This document shows, one piece after another, positions 1 through 6,047 of a stretch of 8,082 nt of DNA. The notes under the pieces are model-generated. The model made no database searches, was not told the origin of the DNA, and saw nothing but the letters and a program-made list of their open reading frames with translations. Made by a program: the position numbers and the translations under genes. Source of the DNA: DASZKW01 sp035552775 (GTDB lineage Bacteria > Actinomycetota > Acidimicrobiia > Acidimicrobiales > Palsa-688); the NCBI GenBank assembly GCA_035552775.1, contig DASZKW010000100.1, forward strand, positions 1 through 8,082, written 5' to 3'. Each line of letters starts with the position of its first letter. The first letter of the stretch is position 1.

Positions 1-2
1 GG

Positions 3-944
3 GCGCTCGTCACCGGCGGCGCCGGCTTCATCGGATCCCACCTGGTGGACGCCCTGGTGGCCAGGGGTGACGAGGTCGTGGTCATCGACGACCTGTCGGC
101 GGGTCACCGCGACAACGTCAACGCCGCAGCTCGCCTCGTCGAGGGCGACGTGGTCGACGAGGCCGCAGTGGCCGCGGCGATGGCCGGGTGTGAGGTCGCT
201 TTTCACCTGGCCGCGCACCGCTCCGTCCAACGCTCCGTCGAACACCCACTCACGACCGACCGGGTCAACACCGGCGGCACCCTGGCGGTGCTCGCCTCGG
301 CCAGAGAGGCCGGGGTACGTCGGGTTGTCACCACCTCGTCGTCGTCGGTGTACGGGGGAGCGGCGTCGATGCCGACCCCCGAGTCGGCGCCCCTGACGCC
401 GCGCTCCCCGTACGCGGTGTCCAAGCTGGCCGGCGAGCATTACGCGCGCGTCTTCTGGGAGCTGTTCGGCTTGGAGACAGTCGTGATCCGCCCGTTCAAC
501 GTCTACGGGCCCCGGCAGCGACCCGACAGCCAGTACGCGGCGGTGATCCCGCTCTTCATCGCCGCCTTGCGGTCCGGCGAAGCGCCGGTGGTTCACGGTG
601 ACGGGCGCCAGAGCCGGGACTTCGCCTTCATCGACGACGCCGTTGCGGCCTTCATCGCCGCCGGCTCGGCTCCGGCCGGCGCATGCGCGGGCAAGGCTTA
701 CAACGTCGCCGGCGGTGCCGTTCACAACCTGCTCGACCTGCTGGCCATCCTGGAGGAGATCCTCGAGGTGCCAGCCCGGCCCTCCCACGTCGAGCCCCGG
801 GCCGGCGACGTGCGCCACACCCAGGCCGACCTGTCTGCCGCCGCCGCTGACCTGGGCTGGTCGCCAGAGGTCGGTTTCGCCGAAGGGCTACGGCGCACGG
901 TGCTCTGGTCGGCCGGCGCGCCCCGGGCGACCGTCGACCGCTGA
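3..944 (+). CDS. NAD-dependent epimerase/dehydratase, WbpP/GalE-like (5' truncated)
   Basis: Extended short-chain dehydrogenase/reductase that probably interconverts C4 epimers of a UDP-sugar in the cytoplasm. The reading frame is open to the left edge, so the true start lies outside; 313 codons are visible. Seen: the Rossmann glycine motif TGGAGFIG at visible residues 4-11, an acidic end to the second strand (VIDD, 27-30) that favours NAD over NADP, SSSSVYG at 112-118 carrying the catalytic Ser/Thr, YAVSK at 137-141 (the YxxxK catalytic pair), and RPFNVYGPRQ at 163-172. The HLAAHRSVQRSVEHP stretch resembles the WbpP-type UDP-N-acetylhexosamine or uronate 4-epimerases more than classical GalE, but the substrate cannot be read from sequence. 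Only a few N-terminal residues are missing. The C-terminus is complete, and the gene ends before a hairpin-rich gap. Neighbouring glycosyltransferase and AsnB genes fit a polysaccharide role. The family call is firm; the substrate is inference. Confidence 0.93.
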   Translation, partial: ALVTGGAGFIGSHLVDALVARGDEVVVIDDLSAGHRDNVNAAARLVEGDVVDEAAVAAAMAGCEVAFHLAAHRSVQRSVEHPLTTDRVNTGGTLAVLASAREAGVRRVVTTSSSSVYGGAASMPTPESAPLTPRSPYAVSKLAGEHYARVFWELFGLETVVIRPFNVYGPRQRPDSQYAAVIPLFIAALRSGEAPVVHGDGRQSRDFAFIDDAVAAFIAAGSAPAGACAGKAYNVAGGAVHNLLDLLAILEEILEVPARPSHVEPRAGDVRHTQADLSAAAADLGWSPEVGFAEGLRRTVLWSAGAPRATVDR

Positions 945-957
945 GCTTCAAGGGTGC

Positions 958-973
958 GGCCGGCGATCCGGCC
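958..973 (+). terminator. GC hairpin just downstream of the epimerase gene
   Basis: GGCCGG and CCGGCC form a perfect 6-bp stem around a CGAT tetraloop, 13 nt after the epimerase stop codon. No T-run follows, which is common for high-GC actinobacterial terminators but makes the call tentative. The larger palindrome at 981-1036 follows at once and may share or replace this role. Confidence 0.4.
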
Positions 974-980
974 TGCCTTG

Positions 981-1036
981 GGGGGAGTGCGTTACGAAGT
1001 GGTGGCATAATGCCCCACTTTGTAACGCACTCCCCC
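981..1036. repeat. Long near-perfect palindrome (56 bp)
   Basis: The left arm 981-1007 and right arm 1011-1036 are reverse complements around a TAA centre, with two irregularities: one extra T at 1003, and a G996/T1021 position that pairs as G·U in a rightward transcript. The arms begin GGGGGAGTGCGTTAC and end GTAACGCACTCCCCC. It lies between the convergent epimerase and glycosyltransferase genes, so it could act as a bidirectional terminator. The absence of T-tracts on either side and the length of the stem also allow a REP- or MITE-like dispersed palindrome. A protein-binding dyad is less likely in this convergent position. Confidence 0.85.
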
Positions 1037-1052
1037 GGTCGAGGGCCGGGAT

Positions 1053-1081
1053 GGCGTCGCCGGTCCCGCCACTTCGACGCC
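1053..1081. repeat. Short inverted repeat in the intergenic region
   Basis: GGCGTCG at 1053-1059 and CGACGCC at 1075-1081 are perfect 7-bp arms around a 15-nt spacer. A second small dyad (CCCGG 1034-1038, CCGGG 1046-1050) overlaps the end of the large palindrome. At this GC content such arms arise readily by chance, so the entry only describes the hairpin-rich character of the gap. Confidence 0.4.
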
Positions 1082-1096
1082 CCGCCCGACCCGCCC

Positions 1097-1215
1097 GGCG
1101 CTTACGGCCGGCGCTCACGGCCGGCGCTCACGCCCGGCGCTCACGCCCGGCGCTCACGCCCGACCCGCCCGGCGCTCACGCCCGGCGCTCACGCCCGGCG
1201 CTCACGCCCGGCGCC
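1097..1215. repeat. 13-bp tandem array (about 8 copies)
   Basis: Copies of GGCGCTCACGCCC begin at 1097, 1110, 1123, 1136, 1149, 1171, 1184 and 1197, followed by a broken copy at 1210. The period is exactly 13 bp except between 1149 and 1171, where 9 extra bases related to CGACCCGCC intervene; the same bases also precede the first copy. The first copies carry TTAC or GGCC variants, and the later ones are nearly identical. Each unit is a small inverted repeat (GGCG, CTCA, CGCC). The array reaches into the 3' end of the reverse-strand glycosyltransferase and supplies its TGA stop at 1202-1204. Confidence 0.92.
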
Positions 1216-2491
1216 GGCAGCCCTCGTAGACCTCTTCGATGCGCGACGCGGTCCGGCGGATGTCGAACATGGCCGACCGCCGCCGCGCCGCCGCTCCCAT
1301 CTCCGCCCGCCGCCCGGCGTCGCCGGCGAGGGTCAGCAGGGCGTCGCCCAGCAGGTCGGGGCGCGACGGCGGGACCAGGAGCCCCTCGATGCCCGATCGC
1401 ACCGCGTCGGGGATGCCCCCCACGGCGGTGGCGACCACCGGTAGCCCGAGGGCGAGGGCCTCCATCAAAGCGACCGGGTAGCCCTCGGCCAACGACGACA
1501 GGGTGAAGATGTCGCAGGCGGCGAGCACCTCGAGCGGGTCGGGCCGGTAGCCGAGCATACGGAACGAGTCGCCGAGGCCGAGGCGGGTCACCTCGCCGCG
1601 GATCTGGTCCTCCAGCGGACCCTGGCCGACGGAGACGAAGGCGAGGTCCACCCCCACGCCCCGGCCGCCGGCGCCAGCGCCCCGGCCGCCGGCGCCAGCG
1701 CCCCGGCCGCCGGCGCCAGCGCCAGCGCCCCGGCCGCCGGCCCCACCGTCGAGGGCCACCCTCGCGGCGCCGAGCAGGGTCGGGTAGTCCTTGTGGTGGC
1801 GAACGTTGGCCACGGTCCCGACCACGACGGTGGCCTCCTCGACGCCGAGTGCCGCCCGGGCGGCCGCCCGCCGGGCCCGGTAGCGCCCGACCGCGTCGAG
1901 GTCGACGCCGTGCACGACCAACTCGGTCTTCCCCCGCAGGAGGCGGGGGATCGACTCGAGGGCGTCGGCGGACACGGCCATGCGGGCGTCGTCGAGGGGA
2001 TAGGTGAGCGCGTTGGCCAGCCGGGTCACCCGGCCGTAACCGTTCCAGGCGTTGTGCTCGGTGTAGACGATCGCCGGCCGGCGCCGGCCGAGTGAGCGCA
2101 GGACCGGGCGGGCGACTGCGGCCGGGTAAGGGGCGTGGATGTGAACGACGTCGACGTCCTGGTCGACCACCAGGTCCCGGAGCCGCCCCGCCCAGCGCAC
2201 GTCCCATTCGGACGTGGCGCCGAGGCACACCGAATCCACCCCGGCCGCGGCCAGGTCGGACACGAGGTGGTCCTTGTGGGGGAGCAGGTAGGCGACCTGG
2301 CACGACAGCCGCGACCGATCGACGACCCGCGCCAGGTTCAGCAGCAACCGTTCGGCGCCCCCCGGGCCGAGGCCCTTGGCGAGCCACAGGACCCGCAGCC
2401 GGTTCCGCGCCGGTCCCGGGCCGTGGGCCGCCCCCGACGCCCCCGCCCCCGCGTTCGCCACGTCCGGTCCGGCCGGCGGTCCCGCTCCCAC
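1202..2491 (-). CDS. GT4-family (GT-B fold) glycosyltransferase
   Basis: Retaining glycosyltransferase that transfers a sugar from a nucleotide-sugar donor to a growing glycan, probably at the inner face of the membrane. From a GTG at 2491 it is 429 aa, typical for the family. Seen: the N-terminal Rossmann strand and glycine loop LRVLWLAKGLGPGGAERLL at about residues 32-50, VHIHAPYP at about 116-123, YTEHN at about 143-147, and the C-terminal donor-site motif EGYPVALME, an E-x7-E at 336 and 344, followed by GLPVVATAVGGIPD. Residues about 249-280 are a Gly/Arg/Ala-rich insert encoded by a 21-bp repeat; it sits between KDYPTLLGAARVAL and DLAFVSVGQGPL, normally a short loop. The start is uncertain. 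An ATG at 2566 would overlap asnB by 31 bp, while GTGs at 2491 and 2461 avoid it; I chose 2491 because a TANNNT box lies 6 nt upstream. The N-terminal 30 residues are low-complexity. The family call is firm; donor and acceptor are unknown. Confidence 0.9.
   Translation of the reverse strand: MGAGPPAGPDVANAGAGASGAAHGPGPARNRLRVLWLAKGLGPGGAERLLLNLARVVDRSRLSCQVAYLLPHKDHLVSDLAAAGVDSVCLGATSEWDVRWAGRLRDLVVDQDVDVVHIHAPYPAAVARPVLRSLGRRRPAIVYTEHNAWNGYGRVTRLANALTYPLDDARMAVSADALESIPRLLRGKTELVVHGVDLDAVGRYRARRAAARAALGVEEATVVVGTVANVRHHKDYPTLLGAARVALDGGAGGRGAGAGAGGRGAGAGGRGAGAGGRGVGVDLAFVSVGQGPLEDQIRGEVTRLGLGDSFRMLGYRPDPLEVLAACDIFTLSSLAEGYPVALMEALALGLPVVATAVGGIPDAVRSGIEGLLVPPSRPDLLGDALLTLAGDAGRRAEMGAAARRRSAMFDIRRTASRIEEVYEGCRRRA
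1660..1746. repeat. 21-bp in-frame minisatellite inside the glycosyltransferase gene
   Basis: Perfect 21-bp units occupy 1660-1680, 1681-1701 and 1702-1722. A 6-bp partial unit (CCAGCG, 1723-1728) follows, then a partial fourth unit from 1729. All lengths are multiples of three, so the reverse-strand glycosyltransferase frame is kept. Each unit adds seven residues of the type AGAGGRG. Identity between units implies recent expansion or ongoing homogenisation. Confidence 0.93.
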
Positions 2492-2497
2492 CAGGCG

Positions 2498-2507
2498 ACA
2501 GTACGCT
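2498..2507. promoter_or_regulatory. Overlapping divergent -10-like boxes between the glycosyltransferase and asnB
   Basis: Two TANNNT hexamers overlap: TACTGT reading leftward (2503-2498) and TACGCT reading rightward (2502-2507). The leftward box is 6 nt from the GTG at 2491, the spacing expected of a leaderless start. The rightward box is 28 nt before the asnB ATG. No clear TTGACA-like -35 is visible for either. Only 44 bp separate the two chosen starts, so any promoters must be packed here. The boxes could be chance matches. Confidence 0.35.
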
Positions 2508-2535
2508 GCGATCCGGACCGGCGTGGGGGTGGATG

Positions 2536-4500
2536 ATGTGCGGGATCGCCGGGGTGCTCGACCCACGGTGGCGGGGGACAGGTGACGAACTGGCAGCCCT
2601 CGCCGCCGCCATGGCCGCCCCGCTCGCCCACCGGGGACCCGACGACGAGGGGACGTGGTGCGACCCGGCGGCCGGCGTCGGCCTCGGTCACCGCCGCCTG
2701 GCCGTGGTGGACCTGTCCCCGGCGGGCCACCAGCCCATGGTCTCGGCCGACGGGCGCTGGGTGATCGCCTACAACGGCGAGTGCTACAACGCAGCAGAAC
2801 TGGGGGCGGCCCTGGCGGCGGAAGGCACCCGCCTGCGGGGCCGGTGCGACACCGAGGTCGTCGTCGAGGCGGTGGCGGCCTGGGGTCTGCGCGCCACCCT
2901 CGAGCGGCTCAACGCCATGTTCGCCCTCGCCTTGTGGGACCGCCGGGAACGCGTCCTCCACCTGGTGCGTGACAGGTTGGGGGAAAAACCCCTTTACTAC
3001 GCGGTCGTAGACGGCATCGTGACGTTCGGGTCGGAGCTGAGGGCGCTGGGGGCGCATCCCGGCTTCCGCCGGGAAATAGACAGACACGCGTTGGCCATGT
3101 ACCTGCGTCTCAACTACGTCCCCGCCCCGCTCACCATCTACGCCGGCGCCCGGAAGCTGGCGGCGGGGACGCTCGTCAGCCTGCGCGCCGGGCAGGGCGG
3201 TTGGCCCGAGCCCACGCTCTGGTGGGACTTTCCCGCCGTGGCCCGGGCGGCAATGGCATCCCGGCCGCCACCCGGTGCAGATACCGCCGGCGCAGTGGAC
3301 CACCTCGACCGTCTCCTTCGCGACTCGGTCGCCCGGCGCACCGTCGCCGATGTCGGGGTGGGGACCTTCCTCTCCGGGGGCATCGACTCGAGTCTGGTGA
3401 CGGCGCTGGCCCAGGCCCAGTCCGCCGCGCCGGTCAGGACCTTCACCGTGGGCTTCGCCGGCGAGGCCGACGAGACCGCCCCGGCCGCGGCCGTCGCCCG
3501 CCACCTCGGCACCGACCACACCCAGATCGACCTGACCGCGAAAGACGCCCTGGGCGCGGTGGCGAAGGTGGCCACATGCTGGGACGAGCCCTTTGCCGAC
3601 CCCTCCCAGCTCCCCACCCTCCTGATGTGTCGCGAGGCCCGCCGTCATGTGACGGTCGCCCTGTCGGGCGACGGCGGTGACGAAGGCTTCGGCGGCTACA
3701 ACCGCTACGTGATGGGCGCCGCCGTCTGCCGCGCCGTGCTCCCCTGGCCGGCGGCGCTGCGGCGCGGCGCCGCCAGCGCCGTCGCCACGGTGCCGCCGGC
3801 AACGTGGGACCGTGTGGGCCGGGGCGCCGGCCGGCTGAGCGGGCGCCTCGCCGTTTCCGACCTGGGGACCAAGGCCCACAAGCTGGCCCGGGTGATGGGC
3901 GCGGCGTCGCCGACCGAGGTGTACGTCGGGCTGGTCTCGTCGTGGGACGACGCCGAATCGGTTGTCATCGGCGGACCTTTCCCCCCCTGGCAGGGACCGG
4001 CTCGCGTCGCGGGGATCGACGACCCCGCCGACGCCATGATGGCGTGGGACACGGCCTCGACCCTGCCCGACGAGATGCTGGCCAAGGTGGACCGGGCCAG
4101 CATGTGCGTCGGGCTCGAAGCGCGCGTGCCCCTGCTCGACCACCGGGTGGTAGAGGCGGCCTGGGCGCTGACGCCCTCGCTGCGCATCGCCGGGGGGTCA
4201 GGCAAGCATGCCCTGCGCAGGGTGCTCGAACGCTACGTGCCCCATCACCTGGTCGACAGACCCAAGACGGGTTTCGACCCGCCCCTCGGCGCTTGGCTGC
4301 GGGGACCGCTGCGGGAGTGGGCGGAGGGGCTCTTGTCGGCGTCGCGCCTACGCGCCGAGGGCTACCTGGACCCCGCACCGGTGAGGGCGTGCTGGGCCGA
4401 CCACCTGTCAGGTCGGGCGTCGCGGGAGTACGCCCTGTGGGCGGTGCTCGTCTTCGAGGCGTGGCTCGAGGGCCAGGACGTCCCCCGAGCGGCCCTTTGA
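2536..4500 (+). CDS. asnB: Glutamine-hydrolysing asparagine synthetase / AsnB-like amidotransferase
   Basis: Class II glutamine amidotransferase fused to an ATP-pyrophosphatase synthetase domain, 654 aa, the usual size for actinobacterial AsnB. It makes asparagine from aspartate, ATP and glutamine, or in surface-glycan clusters amidates an acidic sugar. The start at 2536 is chosen over the adjacent ATG at 2533 because Cys2 (MCGIAGV) must become the N-terminal nucleophile; GGGGG at 2525-2529 is a plausible ribosome binding site. Seen: GHRRLAVVDLSPAGHQPM, YNGE at 79-82 and CDTE at 104-107 (glutamine site); SGGIDSS at 280-286 (PP-loop); SGDGGDEGFGG from 377; DEMLAKVDRASM, then LEARVPLLDHR from about 527; and PKTGFDPPLGAWLRG near the C-terminus. 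All catalytic motifs are intact. It is divergent from the glycosyltransferase, and its last 93 bp overlap the convergent membrane-protein gene. The enzyme class is firm; whether it serves asparagine or glycan amidation is open. Confidence 0.95.
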   Translation: MCGIAGVLDPRWRGTGDELAALAAAMAAPLAHRGPDDEGTWCDPAAGVGLGHRRLAVVDLSPAGHQPMVSADGRWVIAYNGECYNAAELGAALAAEGTRLRGRCDTEVVVEAVAAWGLRATLERLNAMFALALWDRRERVLHLVRDRLGEKPLYYAVVDGIVTFGSELRALGAHPGFRREIDRHALAMYLRLNYVPAPLTIYAGARKLAAGTLVSLRAGQGGWPEPTLWWDFPAVARAAMASRPPPGADTAGAVDHLDRLLRDSVARRTVADVGVGTFLSGGIDSSLVTALAQAQSAAPVRTFTVGFAGEADETAPAAAVARHLGTDHTQIDLTAKDALGAVAKVATCWDEPFADPSQLPTLLMCREARRHVTVALSGDGGDEGFGGYNRYVMGAAVCRAVLPWPAALRRGAASAVATVPPATWDRVGRGAGRLSGRLAVSDLGTKAHKLARVMGAASPTEVYVGLVSSWDDAESVVIGGPFPPWQGPARVAGIDDPADAMMAWDTASTLPDEMLAKVDRASMCVGLEARVPLLDHRVVEAAWALTPSLRIAGGSGKHALRRVLERYVPHHLVDRPKTGFDPPLGAWLRGPLREWAEGLLSASRLRAEGYLDPAPVRACWADHLSGRASREYALWAVLVFEAWLEGQDVPRAAL

Positions 4501-5532
4501 GCCGAAGGCGACCAGGGCGGCGGTGCCGAGCACCAGGAGGGGGAGGACTATGGCCACCGCTTCGGGTGTACTGGTTCGTAGCCCGGCGAGGCGCGACGCG
4601 ACTGCCACCATGCCGGCCTGGGCGCCCAGCGCCACTGCCGGCGCCCAGCCGGCGCGGAGCCGGCCGAGGGCAGGAGGTCGCCAGCCTGCTCCCAGGGCTG
4701 CGGCCAGGGGCTCGACCACGATTATCCCGAGGCAGGCCAAGCCGCCCACGATGGCGGAATGCCGCCCGCGCCCGTCCACGGCGACGGTCCACACGACGAG
4801 CCCGGCCAGGGCCGGCACGGCGACAGGCCCCACGCTCAGGGCCGGCCACCAACCCACGGCGGTCACTCCGAGCGTGGCTCCGAGCACCACGAGGATCTGT
4901 TCGGTGTCGGGCGTGGTGGCGTAGATCCCCCCGGCGGTCAGGACCAGCAGCGGGAGGGCCAAGCGCCCCCAGCGTCGATCGAAGTCCGATAACGCCGCTG
5001 ACGCCACGGGAACTGCCGCCACCACCATGACATGGACCCACGTGGGGCCGGGCACCCCACCGCCCGGACCGAAACTGAGCAGGGCGGCACCGGGGACCAC
5101 CAGCAACGGGGGGACGAGCACGGCCGCCGCCCGCCCTGCTCCGCCGGACGCCGGCCGGTGGCGGGGATCGTTCCGGCGGCTCCGCAGCGCTGTGGCGCCG
5201 GCGCCGCCCGCGGCGAGCACGGCCAAGGCCACCAGCAGGCCCGAAGGCGCGTTGCCCGTGTCCACCAGGGCAACGGCGGCGACGGACACGACGACGGCCC
5301 CAGCGGTCAAGCCCGGTGCGGTCCAACGGGCGGGGGTCCCCGTCGCCTGGTCCCGGGCGCGCGGGAGCCGCCGACCGTGCGGGACCGGGACCCCCGTCGC
5401 CGGGTCCCGGGGGCGACGGAGCCGTTGGATGTGGCGGACCATGAGCCCCGCCCCCGTCAGGAGGGCCCCCGCGACAGCTGCTACTTGGAGGTCATGCTGC
5501 TCGAACGGCGCCAGCAGCGACGACGGGGTCAC
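4408..5532 (-). CDS. Polytopic membrane protein of unknown family
   Basis: I do not recognise the family. The 374-residue product starts at a GTG with no strong ribosome binding site. By eye it has about eleven hydrophobic segments, near residues 16-32, 75-91, 97-116, 135-153, 165-183, 191-205, 213-231, 235-252, 258-280, 297-315 and 323-343. Between segments 1 and 2 is an Arg/Pro-rich loop made of an 18-residue tandem duplication (37-54 and 55-72). No ATP-binding, glycosyltransferase, O-antigen-ligase or transporter motif is evident. The final 30 residues (345-374) are hydrophilic and are encoded antisense to the 3' end of asnB, with the stop inside asnB. Sustained hydrophobicity with well-placed basic loops supports a real gene. 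It lies 89 bp downstream of the LAFTG gene on the same strand, so cotranscription is possible. A role in polysaccharide export or polymerisation is conceivable from context only. Confidence 0.75.
   Translation of the reverse strand: MTPSSLLAPFEQHDLQVAAVAGALLTGAGLMVRHIQRLRRPRDPATGVPVPHGRRLPRARDQATGTPARWTAPGLTAGAVVVSVAAVALVDTGNAPSGLLVALAVLAAGGAGATALRSRRNDPRHRPASGGAGRAAAVLVPPLLVVPGAALLSFGPGGGVPGPTWVHVMVVAAVPVASAALSDFDRRWGRLALPLLVLTAGGIYATTPDTEQILVVLGATLGVTAVGWWPALSVGPVAVPALAGLVVWTVAVDGRGRHSAIVGGLACLGIIVVEPLAAALGAGWRPPALGRLRAGWAPAVALGAQAGMVAVASRLAGLRTSTPEAVAIVLPLLVLGTAALVAFGSKGRSGDVLALEPRLEDEHRPQGVLPRRPT
5335..5424. repeat. Diverged 54-bp (18-codon) tandem duplication
   Basis: Related stretches at 5335-5370 and 5388-5424 share CCCGTCGCC, GGTCCCGGG and GAGCCG at a constant offset of 54 bp. 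In the reverse-strand frame this gives two consecutive 18-residue units, RLRRPRDPATGVPVPHGR and RLPRARDQATGTPARWTA. They form the basic loop after the first membrane segment of the polytopic protein. Confidence 0.7.
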
Positions 5533-5605
5533 CGGGGGCGCCCGAAACTTGCGGGTTCTCGGTCACTCAGTGCGTTGCCAGGACGCCCCGGCGGCCTCCA
5601 GTTCG

Positions 5606-5627
5606 CTGGTTCAGGCCTGGTTCAGGC
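5606..5627. repeat. Perfect 11-bp tandem duplication across a stop codon
   Basis: CTGGTTCAGGC occurs twice back to back (5606-5616 and 5617-5627). The second copy contains the TGA stop (5622-5624) of the reverse-strand LAFTG gene. Because each copy carries the TGA, the duplication leaves the encoded protein unchanged. Confidence 0.85.
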
Positions 5628-6041
5628 TACGGTGACCGGCCGGCGCCGCTTGCGCACGGCGAGGACCAGCATTCCCCCGAGACCAATGGCGAGGGCGCCG
5701 CCAGCAGCGGTGGCGACAGCGTCGGTCCCCGTGAAGGCCAGGCCCGGGCTTCCCGTGGCCGCGCCGAACCCGCCCGATGCAGGTGCCGGCGCAGCCGGCG
5801 ATGTCGCCGGCGCAGCCGGCGATGTCGCCGATGCAGCGGTGACAGGCACGGTGGTCGCAACCGCGGGGGCGGTGCCGGTTAGCGTGGCGGGCGGGTACGC
5901 CTGGGCGGCAATCGGGGCGGCTAGGGCCGGAGAACCGAGCACCACCGCTCCCCCGAAGATGCCTGCCCCAACGGCCACGGGTCCGACTAGGAGCCGTGCG
6001 GCCCGCCTGCGAACCCCGGTGCGTGTCTCAATGCCTGTCAT
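5622..6041 (-). CDS. Small secreted protein with LAFTG sortase sorting signal
   Basis: A 139-residue predicted cell-wall-anchored protein. I do not recognise the mature region. Seen: a basic N-terminus (RTGVRRRAAR, about 7-16), a hydrophobic stretch (LLVGPVAVGAGIFGGAVVLG) and an ALAAP-type signal peptidase site near residues 39-43. A Thr/Ala/Pro/Ser-rich middle follows with two TSPAAPA heptads, then the C-terminal signal PGLAFTGTD, a hydrophobic helix of about 20 residues and a positive tail (RKRRRP). LAxTG is the variant pentapeptide used by class E sortases of high-GC Gram-positives (family knowledge). The ATG at 6041 is preferred over the in-frame GTG at 6056 because AGGGGG (6053-6048) sits 6 nt before it. 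The mature part is only about 60 residues and low-complexity, more like a stalk, spacer or glycosylated surface peptide than an enzyme. No sortase gene is in the window. The sorting-signal call is strong; function is unknown. Confidence 0.88.
   Translation of the reverse strand: MTGIETRTGVRRRAARLLVGPVAVGAGIFGGAVVLGSPALAAPIAAQAYPPATLTGTAPAVATTVPVTAASATSPAAPATSPAAPAPASGGFGAATGSPGLAFTGTDAVATAAGGALAIGLGGMLVLAVRKRRRPVTVA
5785..5839. repeat. 21-bp tandem repeat inside the LAFTG protein gene
   Basis: Two perfect copies of a 21-bp unit (5785-5805 and 5806-5826) are followed by a decayed partial copy from 5827. In the reverse frame they encode two TSPAAPA heptads in the Pro/Ala-rich stalk. The 21-bp period preserves the reading frame. 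Confidence 0.9.
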
Positions 6042-6047
6042 TCGGTA

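Noticed and set aside
1097..1215. CRISPR-like array
   Set aside because: The unit is 13 bp with no unique spacers; it is a simple tandem repeat.
1010..1444. Forward open frame starting inside the palindrome
   Set aside because: It consists largely of translated 13-bp repeat, then runs antisense to the conserved glycosyltransferase C-terminal domain. No ribosome binding site or domain.
598..1506. Forward open frame running from the epimerase through the palindrome and 13-bp array
   Set aside because: The product is Arg/Pro-rich, overlaps two genes with clear family motifs, and is a by-product of high GC and repeats lacking stops in that frame.
2492..2566. Extended glycosyltransferase N-terminus from the ATG at 2566
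   Set aside because: It would overlap the asnB start and its ribosome binding site, and the extra residues do not resemble a GT4 N-terminus. Not excluded outright.
2338..4143. Long reverse open frame (601 codons) antisense to asnB
   Set aside because: It mirrors the third-position GC bias of asnB, has Arg/Gly/His/Pro-rich low-similarity composition and no recognisable domain, while asnB has every catalytic motif.
3965..5326. Reverse 453-codon open frame overlapping asnB and the membrane protein
   Set aside because: Arg/Gly/Pro-rich out-of-frame shadow. The overlapping frame has coherent membrane segments and is preferred.
5598..5609. CCAG-TTCG-CTGG mini-hairpin downstream of the LAFTG gene as a terminator
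   Set aside because: The stem is only 4 bp with no T-tract, it overlaps the 11-bp duplication, and it is too weak to call.
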